Assembly: GCF_900119895.1 (NCBI RefSeq)
Contig: NZ_FQLR01000004.1
Coordinates: 558,001 to 622,000 of the forward strand
Direction: 5' to 3'
Length of the DNA: 64,000 nt
Source: Collinsella phocaeensis
GTDB lineage: Bacteria; Actinomycetota; Coriobacteriia; Coriobacteriales; Coriobacteriaceae
Part shown: one piece after another, positions 8,156 to 15,908 of the stretch
How positions within the stretch are numbered: the stretch's first letter is position 1
Layout: each line of letters starts with the position of its first letter
Notes under the pieces: generated by a model
What the model saw: only the letters and a program-made list of their open reading frames with translations
What the model was told of the DNA's origin: nothing
The model's database searches: none
Translations under genes and position numbers: made by a program

Positions 8156-9222
8156 AGCCGCTCCTCAGCAGTCTCCAAGTATTCACGACCCAAATCAATT
8201 CCGATAGATCTTCTTCCCATGTCACGAGCAACTTTGCATGTAGTTCCCGTTCCGACAAATGGGTCTAGCACTATTCCCCCTTGGGGGCAGGTAAGAGCAA
8301 TTGGGTTCTTTACAAGATCCTCTGGATATGGGGCATAATGACTTTTGCGGTTTTGAGTGTCTTCGGGAATGATGTCCCAAACGTCAGAGATATTAGCGCC
8401 CTTATTGCTGTACTTAAGAAAGTAAAATCCCTTTTCAGCAAGCTCCTTGGCGCGGCCACTTAATTTTGTGGAGTCCCCGTGGGTAGTACGCGAAGCGCCT
8501 CTGATTACCATTCGGAAATCCGGAACTTCACCCTTCTCGACCTGTAACAACATATCTTCAAGCGCCCTCATCGCGCAAGATTTTTCCTCATCGGTGAGTT
8601 CCGTTGAAAGTTCGATTTTGCGACGATACCTCACACCGGATACGCCTGTTGCAGAGACAACCGCACCATGCTTCGTGCTCTTCGCTTTACGTGGCGGTTT
8701 ACGAGCTGCATCTATATCATAAAAGTATCCATTGGGTGATTTTGTCAAAAAGAAGACGCTTTCCCAGAGGGTACGCATCTTATCCTTAGCATTGTCAGGA
8801 GCGCCTTTAAGTTTGTTCCAGACAACATGATTCCTGAGCGTAAAGCCAACGTCATCTGTAAGCCGTATGGCGACACGTTCAGGAACCATTATGAGAGATT
8901 TATCCTGATAAGAATCCCCGATATTTAGCCAAAAAGATCCTGCAGGCTTAAGAACTCGATAGACCTCAGCGCAGATCGCGACAAGGTTATTAACGTACTC
9001 CTGCCAGGTATCTTCAAGCCCGATTCCACCACCGGAATACTCTCGCTTCATGTAATACGGTGGGGAAGTAATGGCGCAATCGATGCATTCGTCAGGCAAA
9101 GATTTCAAAATATCAAGCGAATCCCCTTCGACTAAGAGGGGGTCAAGAGCCGTATCAGAAATGTATTGGGCTAACACGCCCGTATCCCGTGTAATCAAAG
9201 AAGGGTTCCCTTCGTCTAGCAA
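8143..9222 (-). CDS. DNA methyltransferase of the NotI-like system (beta class, SPPY type)
   Basis: A 359-residue product with the catalytic TSPPYY at residues 52-57 and the SAM-binding DPFVGTG at about 320-326, in the catalytic-first order of beta-class enzymes. The Ser-Pro-Pro-Tyr form is typical of N4-cytosine methylases, though N6-adenine cannot be excluded. It is cotranscribed with, and precedes, the NotI-like nuclease (13-base overlap), so its role is to protect self DNA from that enzyme. Several basic inserts between residues 180 and 250 may be the target-recognition region. Confidence 0.82.
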   Translation of the reverse strand: MLDEGNPSLITRDTGVLAQYISDTALDPLLVEGDSLDILKSLPDECIDCAITSPPYYMKREYSGGGIGLEDTWQEYVNNLVAICAEVYRVLKPAGSFWLNIGDSYQDKSLIMVPERVAIRLTDDVGFTLRNHVVWNKLKGAPDNAKDKMRTLWESVFFLTKSPNGYFYDIDAARKPPRKAKSTKHGAVVSATGVSGVRYRRKIELSTELTDEEKSCAMRALEDMLLQVEKGEVPDFRMVIRGASRTTHGDSTKLSGRAKELAEKGFYFLKYSNKGANISDVWDIIPEDTQNRKSHYAPYPEDLVKNPIALTCPQGGIVLDPFVGTGTTCKVARDMGRRSIGIDLGREYLETAEERLCTQ

Positions 9223-9891
9223 TGATTCCGACTTTTTATTATCCCATTAGTGGAAGCTTCACACGATCGGATGGGATTGGATGACGACAAATTACAAACA
9301 ACAGGTAGATTGGCCACACCCCACCACCACCCGCTACTCATCGAGGGCCGTCCGCAGCCCACCCGCCTCCGCTCCGTTGCGCGCACGGCTCGGAAACCGC
9401 CCCGCCCTGCGCATGAAAGCGATACTCACGGCCATGCCCGCCGCTCCGGCTGTGTATTGCTCCGCGGCTCGGGCCAGCCAGCTTCGCCTACGTGTTGCTC
9501 CCGGCTCAGGTCAGCCGGCTGCGCCGTCTGCCCTTCGCGGCGGTCGCACACTCCGGCTACGCTGTCTGTCCCTCGCGGCGCTGCGCATACACAGCCTACG
9601 CTCTGGGCATGGCCTGTTGGGAGTTTGACGTGCGCAGGTCGGGTCGGTTCCTCGCAGCGGCGCGCACTCCGCTACGGCAGATGGGCTGCTGCCCTTTCGC
9701 TCTTGTTCGCGGGTGGTGGTGGGGTGTGGCTGTCCTCGCAGCCCTCGCCGAGGGGCAGCGAGCGCGACCCTGCGGCGACGTCGCCCCGGGCTTCCGCACG
9801 GCCGTCACGCGCTCAAGAGAGGCGCCCCGGATCCCCGAGGGAGCCGGGGCACGCGACGACGTCCCGCAGCCGCCTGCGGCGGCATCGGGGC
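9223..9891. other. 669-bp GC-rich non-coding stretch, phage/cargo junction
   Basis: No credible gene: open readings here have composition typical of random GC-rich frames and no ribosome site. AT-richer cargo sequence ends near 9290 and phage-like GC content resumes. The normal gene between portal and scaffold, a minor head protein, is absent. A block of degenerate tandem repeats lies inside at 9454-9602. Confidence 0.5.
9454..9602. repeat. Degenerate ~38-bp tandem repeats
   Basis: Four units start at about 9454, 9492, 9526 and 9564 (spacings 38, 34, 38). Each opens with GTnTTGCTCC or GTCTGnCCnTCGCGGCG and the clearer ones end CTACGCT; the last two are easiest to align. A weaker fifth unit may follow near 9635. 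They are non-coding and lie beside the prophage portal gene. Confidence 0.45.
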
Positions 9892-11394
9892 TCACCTGAC
9901 CTGATGCGACCCGCCCGCGACCCCTCGGCGCTTCGCGGTCGCCTCGTCCTCGCCGCGCCACTTGGCGCGGTACTCCCACGGCTCCATGAGACCGGCAGCG
10001 ACCTCGTCCATGTCCTGCCGCTTCTCGGCCGTCGTGTCCGTGATGATGCTGTCGTCGAACGTCACGCGCACGAGCCCCTCGTCGGGCAGCTCGACGCCCA
10101 GGCGCCGCTCCGCCGCCAGCAGCGCCCGGCAGATGCCCGCAATCGCGCCCTCGAGCGCGCGCTCGTGTCTCCGGATGTTGCGCATCAGCGCCGAGTTGTC
10201 CGCCGACACCTCCGTGGCCGTCTTCACGTAGCCGACGTTCTCGAGGTCGAAGTAGTTGATGCCGAACCCGCAGAGGTCGCCGAGCGTCTGCAGCGCGACC
10301 CTGAACGCCCGCGCCCGCGCCTCGGTCCTCAGCGTAGGCGCGAACTCATGGATCGTGTCCTCCGTGCTCATGACCTTCCTGAACACCGTGCAGTCCTGCC
10401 GCCCGAAGGGGATGGAGACGCGCCCGCCCCTGCCGTCGCGCTCCGTATCGAACATCACGTCCGAGAGGAAAACGCGCATCTTGCCGTTGTCGATCTCCGA
10501 CATCATCGCGTCGTAGCACAGGTCGACCGCCTGAATGGCGTCAACCGCGTCCGCGAACACCGACTGCCCGTAGGGCGACATGTCCACCCGCGTGTTGTCG
10601 ATGGCCGGCCTCACAAGCGAGAACGTCGGCCACGGCGAGCCCGTGTCGTACACCGGGCACACGCCCTCCGGCTTGACGCGGTTCCCGTCCCGGTCGAAGC
10701 ACGCCGTGACGATCCGATACGTGCCCTCGCCCTCACCATCCGTTAGGCGAGAAGGACCCGCGCCCGCACTCTCTCCAAGAGATTCGCTTGGCGAGAAGAA
10801 CGTGCCGTCAGCACCCTTCAAGTGCAGCTGCACCTGGTCGACCGCGCGCCCGCGCCAGAACGCCCGCGTGACGAACGCGCACTCGGTCACGCCCTCCTCG
10901 TCCCACGTGAGCGGCACCACCATCCGCGCGTCGTAGCGCCGCGCGCGCACCTCGCCCGCACCCGCGTCAACCCAGAGCGCCCACGCGCCCGTCCCCAGGC
11001 CGAACGCCCGCACCACGCACTCCTGCGCCGAGGCGAGAAACCCGGTCCGCGCCATCCACGCCGCGAGCCAGTCCGTGCACGCCTGCTCCTCGCACGCCAC
11101 CTGCGTCCGGTCGTTCAGCAGCAGCGACCCCCACTCGCGGCACACCCGCATGGCGGGGTGGATCGAGCGCCTGTGAACCTCGTACACCCGCCCGACCCCG
11201 TCCGTGTCCCGGTAGTCGTAGAAGTCCCCGAGCGCCCGCATCCACCGGTCCCAGGCGCGAATATGAGGCTCCATGTCCTCCAGCGGCAGCGAGAACCCGA
11301 GCCCCCGCAGCCAGGCCCGAACATGCTCCGGCACCCAGTACTCGTCATCCAGCCCCTGCACAGCGCACCTCCCGCCTCGTCCGAACACGCCCAT
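9892..11394 (-). CDS. Phage portal protein
   Basis: A 500-residue product of the size of SPP1 gp6-like portals. It opens 'MGVFGRGGRCAVQGLDDEYW' and has the family-like early segment 'NDRTQVACEEQACTDWLAAW' near residue 95. A long helical stem and a C-terminus rich in 'EYRAKWRGEDEATAKRR' follow, a characteristic portal ending. The portal is the dodecameric channel for DNA packaging. The gene is complete, but it is separated from the scaffold gene by 5.8 kb of defence cargo, and no terminase lies upstream. Confidence 0.75.
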   Translation of the reverse strand: MGVFGRGGRCAVQGLDDEYWVPEHVRAWLRGLGFSLPLEDMEPHIRAWDRWMRALGDFYDYRDTDGVGRVYEVHRRSIHPAMRVCREWGSLLLNDRTQVACEEQACTDWLAAWMARTGFLASAQECVVRAFGLGTGAWALWVDAGAGEVRARRYDARMVVPLTWDEEGVTECAFVTRAFWRGRAVDQVQLHLKGADGTFFSPSESLGESAGAGPSRLTDGEGEGTYRIVTACFDRDGNRVKPEGVCPVYDTGSPWPTFSLVRPAIDNTRVDMSPYGQSVFADAVDAIQAVDLCYDAMMSEIDNGKMRVFLSDVMFDTERDGRGGRVSIPFGRQDCTVFRKVMSTEDTIHEFAPTLRTEARARAFRVALQTLGDLCGFGINYFDLENVGYVKTATEVSADNSALMRNIRRHERALEGAIAGICRALLAAERRLGVELPDEGLVRVTFDDSIITDTTAEKRQDMDEVAAGLMEPWEYRAKWRGEDEATAKRRGVAGGSHQVR

Positions 11395-11763
11395 TGAACC
11401 CGCCCGTCACAAAGGGCAAAGAACAAAGAGCGCCAGGCGAGAAGAACGCCCGAGATTCAGCACCCAACTGAATTGCGCTTTGGGCGAGAAGAACGAGCGC
11501 GCACGCACCTACACCAGCGCCTTTCCACATTCTCGCGAGAGGCTGTCGATAACCTCCCGGCGCTCCGCGCGTTCCGTTGCCCAGCGTTCCAAAGCGTCTC
11601 ATGCCGAGAAGAACGTGCCGTGGGCCCGATGTGGAAAACTCCCGCATGCCGCCCGTATAATGGGGCGTACGGGACGAGAAGAGCCGTGCGCCCATGCGTC
11701 GGCCCAGGCTCGCGGGAGCCTCCAACGGCGCGGCCGGGCAATGTCCCCGTCGAAAGGATCAAG
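11395..11763. other. Intergenic region with dispersed CGAGAAGAAC motifs
   Basis: No gene is seen. The motif (G/C)CGAGAAGAACG occurs at 11437, 11484 and 11604, with a variant at 11674; a further copy lies inside the portal gene at 10791. A TATAAT box at 11656-11661 is a plausible -10 for the hydrolase gene, although no good -35 is seen. Terminase genes expected here are missing. Confidence 0.45.
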
Positions 11764-12501
11764 ATGGTCACTCATACGCTCGGCACGGGCACGCGGACGG
11801 CGGTGCTCCTGCACGGGGGCGGCCTCTCGTGGTGGAACTACCGGGCAGTCGCCGACCTGCTCGCCGCCAACGGGTACCGCGTCGTGCTCCCCGTGCTCGA
11901 CGGGCACGCCGGCTCGGACCGCCCGTTCACCTCGATCGAGGACAACGCCTCCGAGCTCGTGGCCCTCATCGACCGCGCGCTCGGCGGGCGCGTCGACGCG
12001 CTCGGCGGCGTCTCCCTCGGGGCGCAGGTCGCTCTCGAGGCCCTTGCGCAGCGGCCGCAGATCGCGGGGCGCGCCGTCATCGAGAGCGCGCTCGTGCTCC
12101 CCATGCGCGCTGCCCGCGCCCTCGTCGCGCCCGCCGTCGCCCTGAGCCACCCGCTCGTGCGGCGCCCCTGGTTCTCGCGGGCGCAGTTCGCAAGCCTTCA
12201 CCTCCCCGAGGAGCTCTACGAGCCCTACTACCGTGACAGCTGTGCCATATCGAAGCGGGACATGATCGCCTTCATGCGGGAGAACAGCTCCTACCGGCTG
12301 AAGCCCGAGCTCGCGGGCTGCGGGGCGCGGGCCACCATCCTCGTCGGCGGGAAGGAGCCCCGCATCATGGTGCGCTCGGCGCGCGCCCTGGCTGAGGCCA
12401 TGCCGGGCAGCACGCTCGTCGAGCACCCTGGCTGGCGGCACGGCGAGGCGAGCTTGTGGTATCCCGAGGTCTATCTCGAGGCGTTCGAGGGTCGCCCATA
12501 A
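11764..12501 (+). CDS. Alpha/beta hydrolase family protein
   Basis: The ATG at 11764 follows AAAGGA and gives 245 residues; the longer upstream frame is non-coding. It has the oxyanion-loop HGGG (17-20), the nucleophile elbow GVSLG (82-86, Ser84) and a late His in 'HPGWRHGE' near residue 219, the expected catalytic order. The likely role is a cytoplasmic esterase, lipase or similar; the substrate is unknown. The gene is alone, followed by a hairpin at 12529, and has GC content like the flanks. Confidence 0.75.
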   Translation: MVTHTLGTGTRTAVLLHGGGLSWWNYRAVADLLAANGYRVVLPVLDGHAGSDRPFTSIEDNASELVALIDRALGGRVDALGGVSLGAQVALEALAQRPQIAGRAVIESALVLPMRAARALVAPAVALSHPLVRRPWFSRAQFASLHLPEELYEPYYRDSCAISKRDMIAFMRENSSYRLKPELAGCGARATILVGGKEPRIMVRSARALAEAMPGSTLVEHPGWRHGEASLWYPEVYLEAFEGRP

Positions 12502-12527
12502 GCAAGTTTTCCTGGATAAGAAAAAAA

Positions 12528-12571
12528 GGAGGCTTCGTGATCCCTACCCACACGAACTCACGAAGCCTCTT
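12528..12571. terminator. Rho-independent hairpin after the hydrolase
   Basis: GAGGCTTCGTGA (12529-12540) pairs perfectly with TCACGAAGCCTC (12558-12569) around a 17-base loop. An A-run upstream gives the U-tract on the minus strand and a weaker TTAG on the plus strand. It probably terminates in both directions. Confidence 0.6.
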
Positions 12572-13102
12572 AGTTATGGGTATAAATCGTTTAGATGATA
12601 ATGAATACCTCAATAAACCTCTAATTTGATATACCGGCCTTTCACTCTGATTAAGGACAACTATCCCAAGTGCCTGTTGACACGAAGCGACCCCATTCAG
12701 CAAAGGGATGGCATCATTCATGCCAACATCCCCGAGTTCATGCGGGAAGAGAGGACATTCTAGGAGGGCAATGCCTCCTTTCGATACCCGCCTGCGTGCG
12801 GCTGATCTTGAATGGGCGCCTTTGGCCTTCATTTGCTTTTATGCGCCTGCTGCATCGATTCAACGCATATTGACCTGGCGATGACAGGATTGATAGCAAG
12901 CGGACAATCTGATCGTCGAGGCCCCGCCGCCCGGAAAGTGTGCAACGCGCGAGAAAGGGCCCAGCGACGATTTCTTCGGGATGTCTCGGTGCTAATCCTA
13001 GGCCGCGATTGGGAGGCGCAACCGCTTCCGGGCGCACGCGCGCGCCGGCGCGGCGAGGGACCGCAGGTGCGATGCGCGGGCGACGAAGACAATCAAAGGC
13101 AG
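12572..13102. other. Non-coding stretch before the AbiE operon
   Basis: I see no gene with credible codon use or a ribosome site here. It starts with TTAGTTATGGGTATAAA (12570-12586), a motif recurring in variant form at 29203 and 33763. Confidence 0.4.
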
Positions 13103-13136
13103 TTTGATGAAAAAGATATATACTATTTTCATCAAA
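13103..13136 (+). promoter_or_regulatory. Palindromic operator/promoter of the AbiE operon
   Basis: TTTGATGAAAA (13103-13113) and TTTTCATCAAA (13126-13136) form a perfect 11-bp inverted repeat. A -10-like TATACT (13119-13124) lies in the 12-base spacer, and AAGGAGG immediately follows at 13137-13143. AbiEi antitoxins are known to bind inverted repeats and repress their own operon, so this is the likely site. Confidence 0.7.
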
Positions 13137-13149
13137 AAGGAGGAGCGCT

Positions 13150-13767
13150 ATGACAGAAGCAGAGGCCATCGCTAAGCGCATAGAGAGCTTCGGCGCCGGC
13201 AGGGCCTTCACAGCCGCCGACTTCTCCGACGTCGCAGGCCGACGCAACACTGCCAACGCGCTCGGGCGCTTGCATGCAAAGGGAGGAATCGCCCGCGCCA
13301 TCCGCGGCGTCTACTACGTGCCGGAGCGCAGCGCGCTCATGGGCACCGAGGTGCCGGCCAGCGCCGACGAGGTCGTGCGCGCCATCGCCCGTGCCAACAA
13401 GTGGATCGTCGCACCGTCCGGCGACGCGGCGCTCAATGCGCTGGGCCTCGACACGCAGGTGCCCGCAAAGCTCGTCTATGTTAGCAGCGGTCCGTACAAG
13501 CGCTACGAGTACGGGCCGTACGATATCGAGCTCCGGCACCGCGCCAACCGCGACCTGCTCGACTGCTCGCAGATCACCTGCACCATCGTGCAAGCCCTCA
13601 AGGCGCTCGGACGCGAAAATGTGGGCGACGAGGAAATCAGAACGCTCGCGCGCAACCTCACGGAAGGGCAGGCCGGCGCGTTCCTGGAAGAGTCGGCGGG
13701 GCTCACCTCCTGGGTTGCCGACGCTGCGAAGAAGATATGGGAGGCGAAGCATGGACAGGATCGCTAG
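13150..13767 (+). CDS. AbiEi-like type IV antitoxin / repressor (DUF6088 type)
   Basis: A 205-residue product starting six bases after a strong AAGGAGG. Residues 1-65 look like a winged helix-turn-helix ('TAADFSDVAGRRNTANALGR'), followed by 'GVYYVPERSALMG', typical of AbiEi/DUF6088 antitoxins. The C-terminal half holds 'APSGDAALNALGLDTQVP', also characteristic. It would repress the operon through the 13103 palindrome and neutralise the downstream nucleotidyltransferase toxin. It overlaps that gene by 17 bases. Confidence 0.8.
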   Translation: MTEAEAIAKRIESFGAGRAFTAADFSDVAGRRNTANALGRLHAKGGIARAIRGVYYVPERSALMGTEVPASADEVVRAIARANKWIVAPSGDAALNALGLDTQVPAKLVYVSSGPYKRYEYGPYDIELRHRANRDLLDCSQITCTIVQALKALGRENVGDEEIRTLARNLTEGQAGAFLEESAGLTSWVADAAKKIWEAKHGQDR

Positions 13768-14746
13768 GGCCTCGACTGGCGAGCGCAGGCTGGTCTTCGA
13801 GGCCGCCGCGCAGAGGATGGCGCTTGCGCCGGCCGTCGTCGAGAAGGACTTCTGGGTGTGCTACACCTTGGACCACCTTTTCCACAGAAGCGGCTTCGCC
13901 GAGTCCATGGTGTTCAAGGGCGGTACGAGTCTGTCGAAGGCTTTCGGGCTCATCGAGCGCTTCTCGGAGGACATCGACCTCATACTCGATTGGCGACTCC
14001 TGGGCTACGGCGAGGACGAACCGTGGGAGCCGCGCAGCAACTCGGCGCAGGAGCGGTTCAAGGCCGACAGCATCGAGCGCACGAACGCCTTCCTGGCCGA
14101 CGCCTTCGTCCCGAAGCTCAGGGCTACGCTCTCCGAGTCCCTCGGCACCGAAGCGTCCGTTAGGTGCGGGGTCGAGGAGGAGACCGTGTACTTCGACTAC
14201 CCGCGCTCCTACGAGTCTGCGGGCACGCTCGACACCATCAAGCTGGAGATAGGACCCATGGCGGCATGGTCGCCCTCCGAGGAGGCGGCGATAACCCCGT
14301 ACGCGGCGGACGTGGTTCCGTTCGGGCCCGAGCTGTCGACCACGGTGCGCACCGCGAGTCCTGTGCGCACGTTTTGGGAGAAGGCCACCATCCTGCACCA
14401 GGAGGCCAACAGGCCCGAGGGCAAGGCTATGCCCAGGCGCTACTCCCGCCATTACTACGACATGTACCGCCTTGGCCACTCGTTCGTGCTCGGCCGCGCT
14501 GTCGCGCAGCCTGGCCTCCTCGAACAGGTCGTCAGGTTCAAAGAGAAGTTCTACCGCACGCCGTGGGCCAAGCTGGCCGACGCGAGGCCCGGCACGCTCA
14601 GGCTCGCCCCTCCAAAGGGCAGGCTCGACGAGTTGGCGGTCGATTACGCCTCGATGAGGCCGATGCTGTTCGGCAGCTACCCGAGCATCGATGAGATAGT
14701 CGCCTATATGGCGGAGCTCGAGGAGACCATCAACGGGCTAAGCTGA
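13751..14746 (+). CDS. AbiEii-like nucleotidyltransferase toxin
   Basis: Started at ATG 13751, it gives 331 residues. It shows 'VEKDFWVCYTLDHLF' (30-44), the nucleotidyltransferase motif KGGTSLSK (56-63) and EDIDL (73-77) with the metal-binding acidic pair. These are the hallmarks of AbiEii toxins, which transfer nucleotides to tRNA or other acceptors and arrest growth during phage infection. The frame and all visible active-site residues are intact. An IS3 remnant begins 54 bases downstream. Confidence 0.85.
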   Translation: MDRIARASTGERRLVFEAAAQRMALAPAVVEKDFWVCYTLDHLFHRSGFAESMVFKGGTSLSKAFGLIERFSEDIDLILDWRLLGYGEDEPWEPRSNSAQERFKADSIERTNAFLADAFVPKLRATLSESLGTEASVRCGVEEETVYFDYPRSYESAGTLDTIKLEIGPMAAWSPSEEAAITPYAADVVPFGPELSTTVRTASPVRTFWEKATILHQEANRPEGKAMPRRYSRHYYDMYRLGHSFVLGRAVAQPGLLEQVVRFKEKFYRTPWAKLADARPGTLRLAPPKGRLDELAVDYASMRPMLFGSYPSIDEIVAYMAELEETINGLS

Positions 14747-14800
14747 TCAAGGGCGCCCCAATTCCGGGCGCCTGCCGGAATCGAAGAGGCGGAACGGGCA

Positions 14801-15034
14801 ACGCGAGGTGCGAGGGCTTCTTCGGGAGGCTGAAGATAGAGTTCTTCCACGGCTGCGACTGGACCGGGGTTACACTCGAGGAGTTCATGGGGATGCTCGA
14901 CGCCTACCTCAGATGGTACAGGGATGTCAGGATAAAGGGCGACCTGGATTACAGGAGCCCCATGCAGTACCGCAGGGACTTGGGTCTGCTAGCAGCGTAG
15001 GATGGATTTGGTCCAGGATCACCACCGCAGTCCC
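14801..15034 (+). mobile_element. 3' remnant of an IS3-family element
   Basis: These bases match, as far as I can read without difference, the end of the complete IS3-type element at 30196-31870. They include the codons for 'CEGFFGRLKIEFFHG' to the stop at 14998 and the terminal repeat ending CACCACCGCAGTCCC at 15034. The transposase 5' part and the other end are gone, so the element is dead. It is joined on the left to the AbiE flank and on the right to the middle of a response-regulator gene. Confidence 0.8.
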
Positions 15035-15461
15035 GATTGGTGAAAAATGCATTGACGGTATCAATCCGCACCTCTCCGAAGGAGAGGGCGTGCGAGCGCG
15101 GCCGGCGCTCACGGCGTAGATGGGCCGCGACCTTGGCGCGCAGCTCCGCGGCCCCGAAGGGCTTGCGGACGTAGTCGTCGGCGCCCAGGCCGTAGCCGGC
15201 CACGGCATCCTCCTCGGCCACGCGAGCGGTCAGGAAGATGATGGGCCCGTCGAAGTCCGGGCGGATCTGCCGCACGAGCTCGAAGCCGTCGAGCCCCGGC
15301 ATCATGACGTCGCAGAGCACGAGGTCGAAGCGCGAGAGGTCCATCCCCGGGACCGCCGTCGGGTCCGCCGCCCTGACGACCTCATGGCCGTCGCGGCCGA
15401 GGACGCGCGCGAGCGCGTCGAGGATCGCCCGTTCATCATCCACTGCCAGTATCCTCGCCAT
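14949..15461 (-). pseudogene. Response regulator truncated by IS3 insertion
   Basis: Residues 1-116 form a complete receiver domain: 'AVDDE' acidic pair, phospho-acceptor D51 in 'LCDVMMPGLDGF', T/A switch and K100. The OmpR-type DNA-binding domain starts at 'ALSFGEVRIDTVNAFF' and is cut after residue about 142 at the IS3 end (15034). The frame then runs 28 codons of antisense IS sequence. Lacking its DNA-binding domain, it cannot act as a normal regulator. Context says it once controlled the lantibiotic-immunity-like ABC genes upstream. The partner kinase is absent. Confidence 0.8.
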
Positions 15462-15506
15462 GTTAGACCTCCTGAAATTCCCGTCGGAATTGTACTAGTG
15501 CCGCGC

Positions 15507-15908
15507 TCAGCGGTCCAGAGCCCTGCGCGCAGCCGCGGGCGTCTCGGCCGCGTCGCACGCGCGGTAGCGCACGCCCGAGCCGCCGCGCGCCTCGATCTCG
15601 AGCCAGCCCTCGCCGTCCGACTCTCGCCCGAAGAAGATGAGCTGGAGCTCTCGGACATTGCCCCTGTCGTCCGCCGCGTCCACTAGGTAGACGTAGTTTG
15701 CCCCCGCTCCGGTGGCGTCGGCGTAGGAGCTCGCGTGGCTGCCGGGCTCGGGCGCGGGCGCCCACATGGCGATCTCAGGGTTGGGCAGCACGCGGTCGGC
15801 GATCGAGCGCAGCGCCGATCCCCAGCCGGCGTCGAGCAGGGCATTCCCGCCCAGGACGAGCGCTGCGGAGAGGAGGGCGAGCACGGCGGCGAGCGGCTTC
15901 CTACGCAT
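15507..15908 (-). CDS. YxeA-like secreted/anchored protein of the ABC immunity locus
   Basis: A 133-residue product with one N-terminal hydrophobic segment (about residues 6-22, signal or anchor) and an extracytoplasmic domain containing 'YVYLVDAADDRGNVRELQL' and 'YRACDAAETP'. This looks like YxeA/DUF1093 proteins, which often sit between lantibiotic-type ABC permeases and a two-component system. It overlaps the permease gene by eight bases. The exact role is unknown; assistance in antimicrobial-peptide immunity is inferred from neighbours. Confidence 0.55.
   Translation of the reverse strand: MRRKPLAAVLALLSAALVLGGNALLDAGWGSALRSIADRVLPNPEIAMWAPAPEPGSHASSYADATGAGANYVYLVDAADDRGNVRELQLIFFGRESDGEGWLEIEARGGSGVRYRACDAAETPAAARRALDR

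Noticed and set aside
9454-9602. CRISPR array
   Set aside because: The repeats are degenerate and contiguous without unique spacers, and no cas gene is present; no other array was seen in the window.
9250-10746. 498-codon plus-strand frame
   Set aside because: Antisense to the portal gene and through non-coding repeats; Arg/Pro-rich with no ribosome site.
12738-13301. 187-codon minus-strand gene upstream of AbiE
   Set aside because: It is antisense to the AbiEi start and operator and has biased composition.
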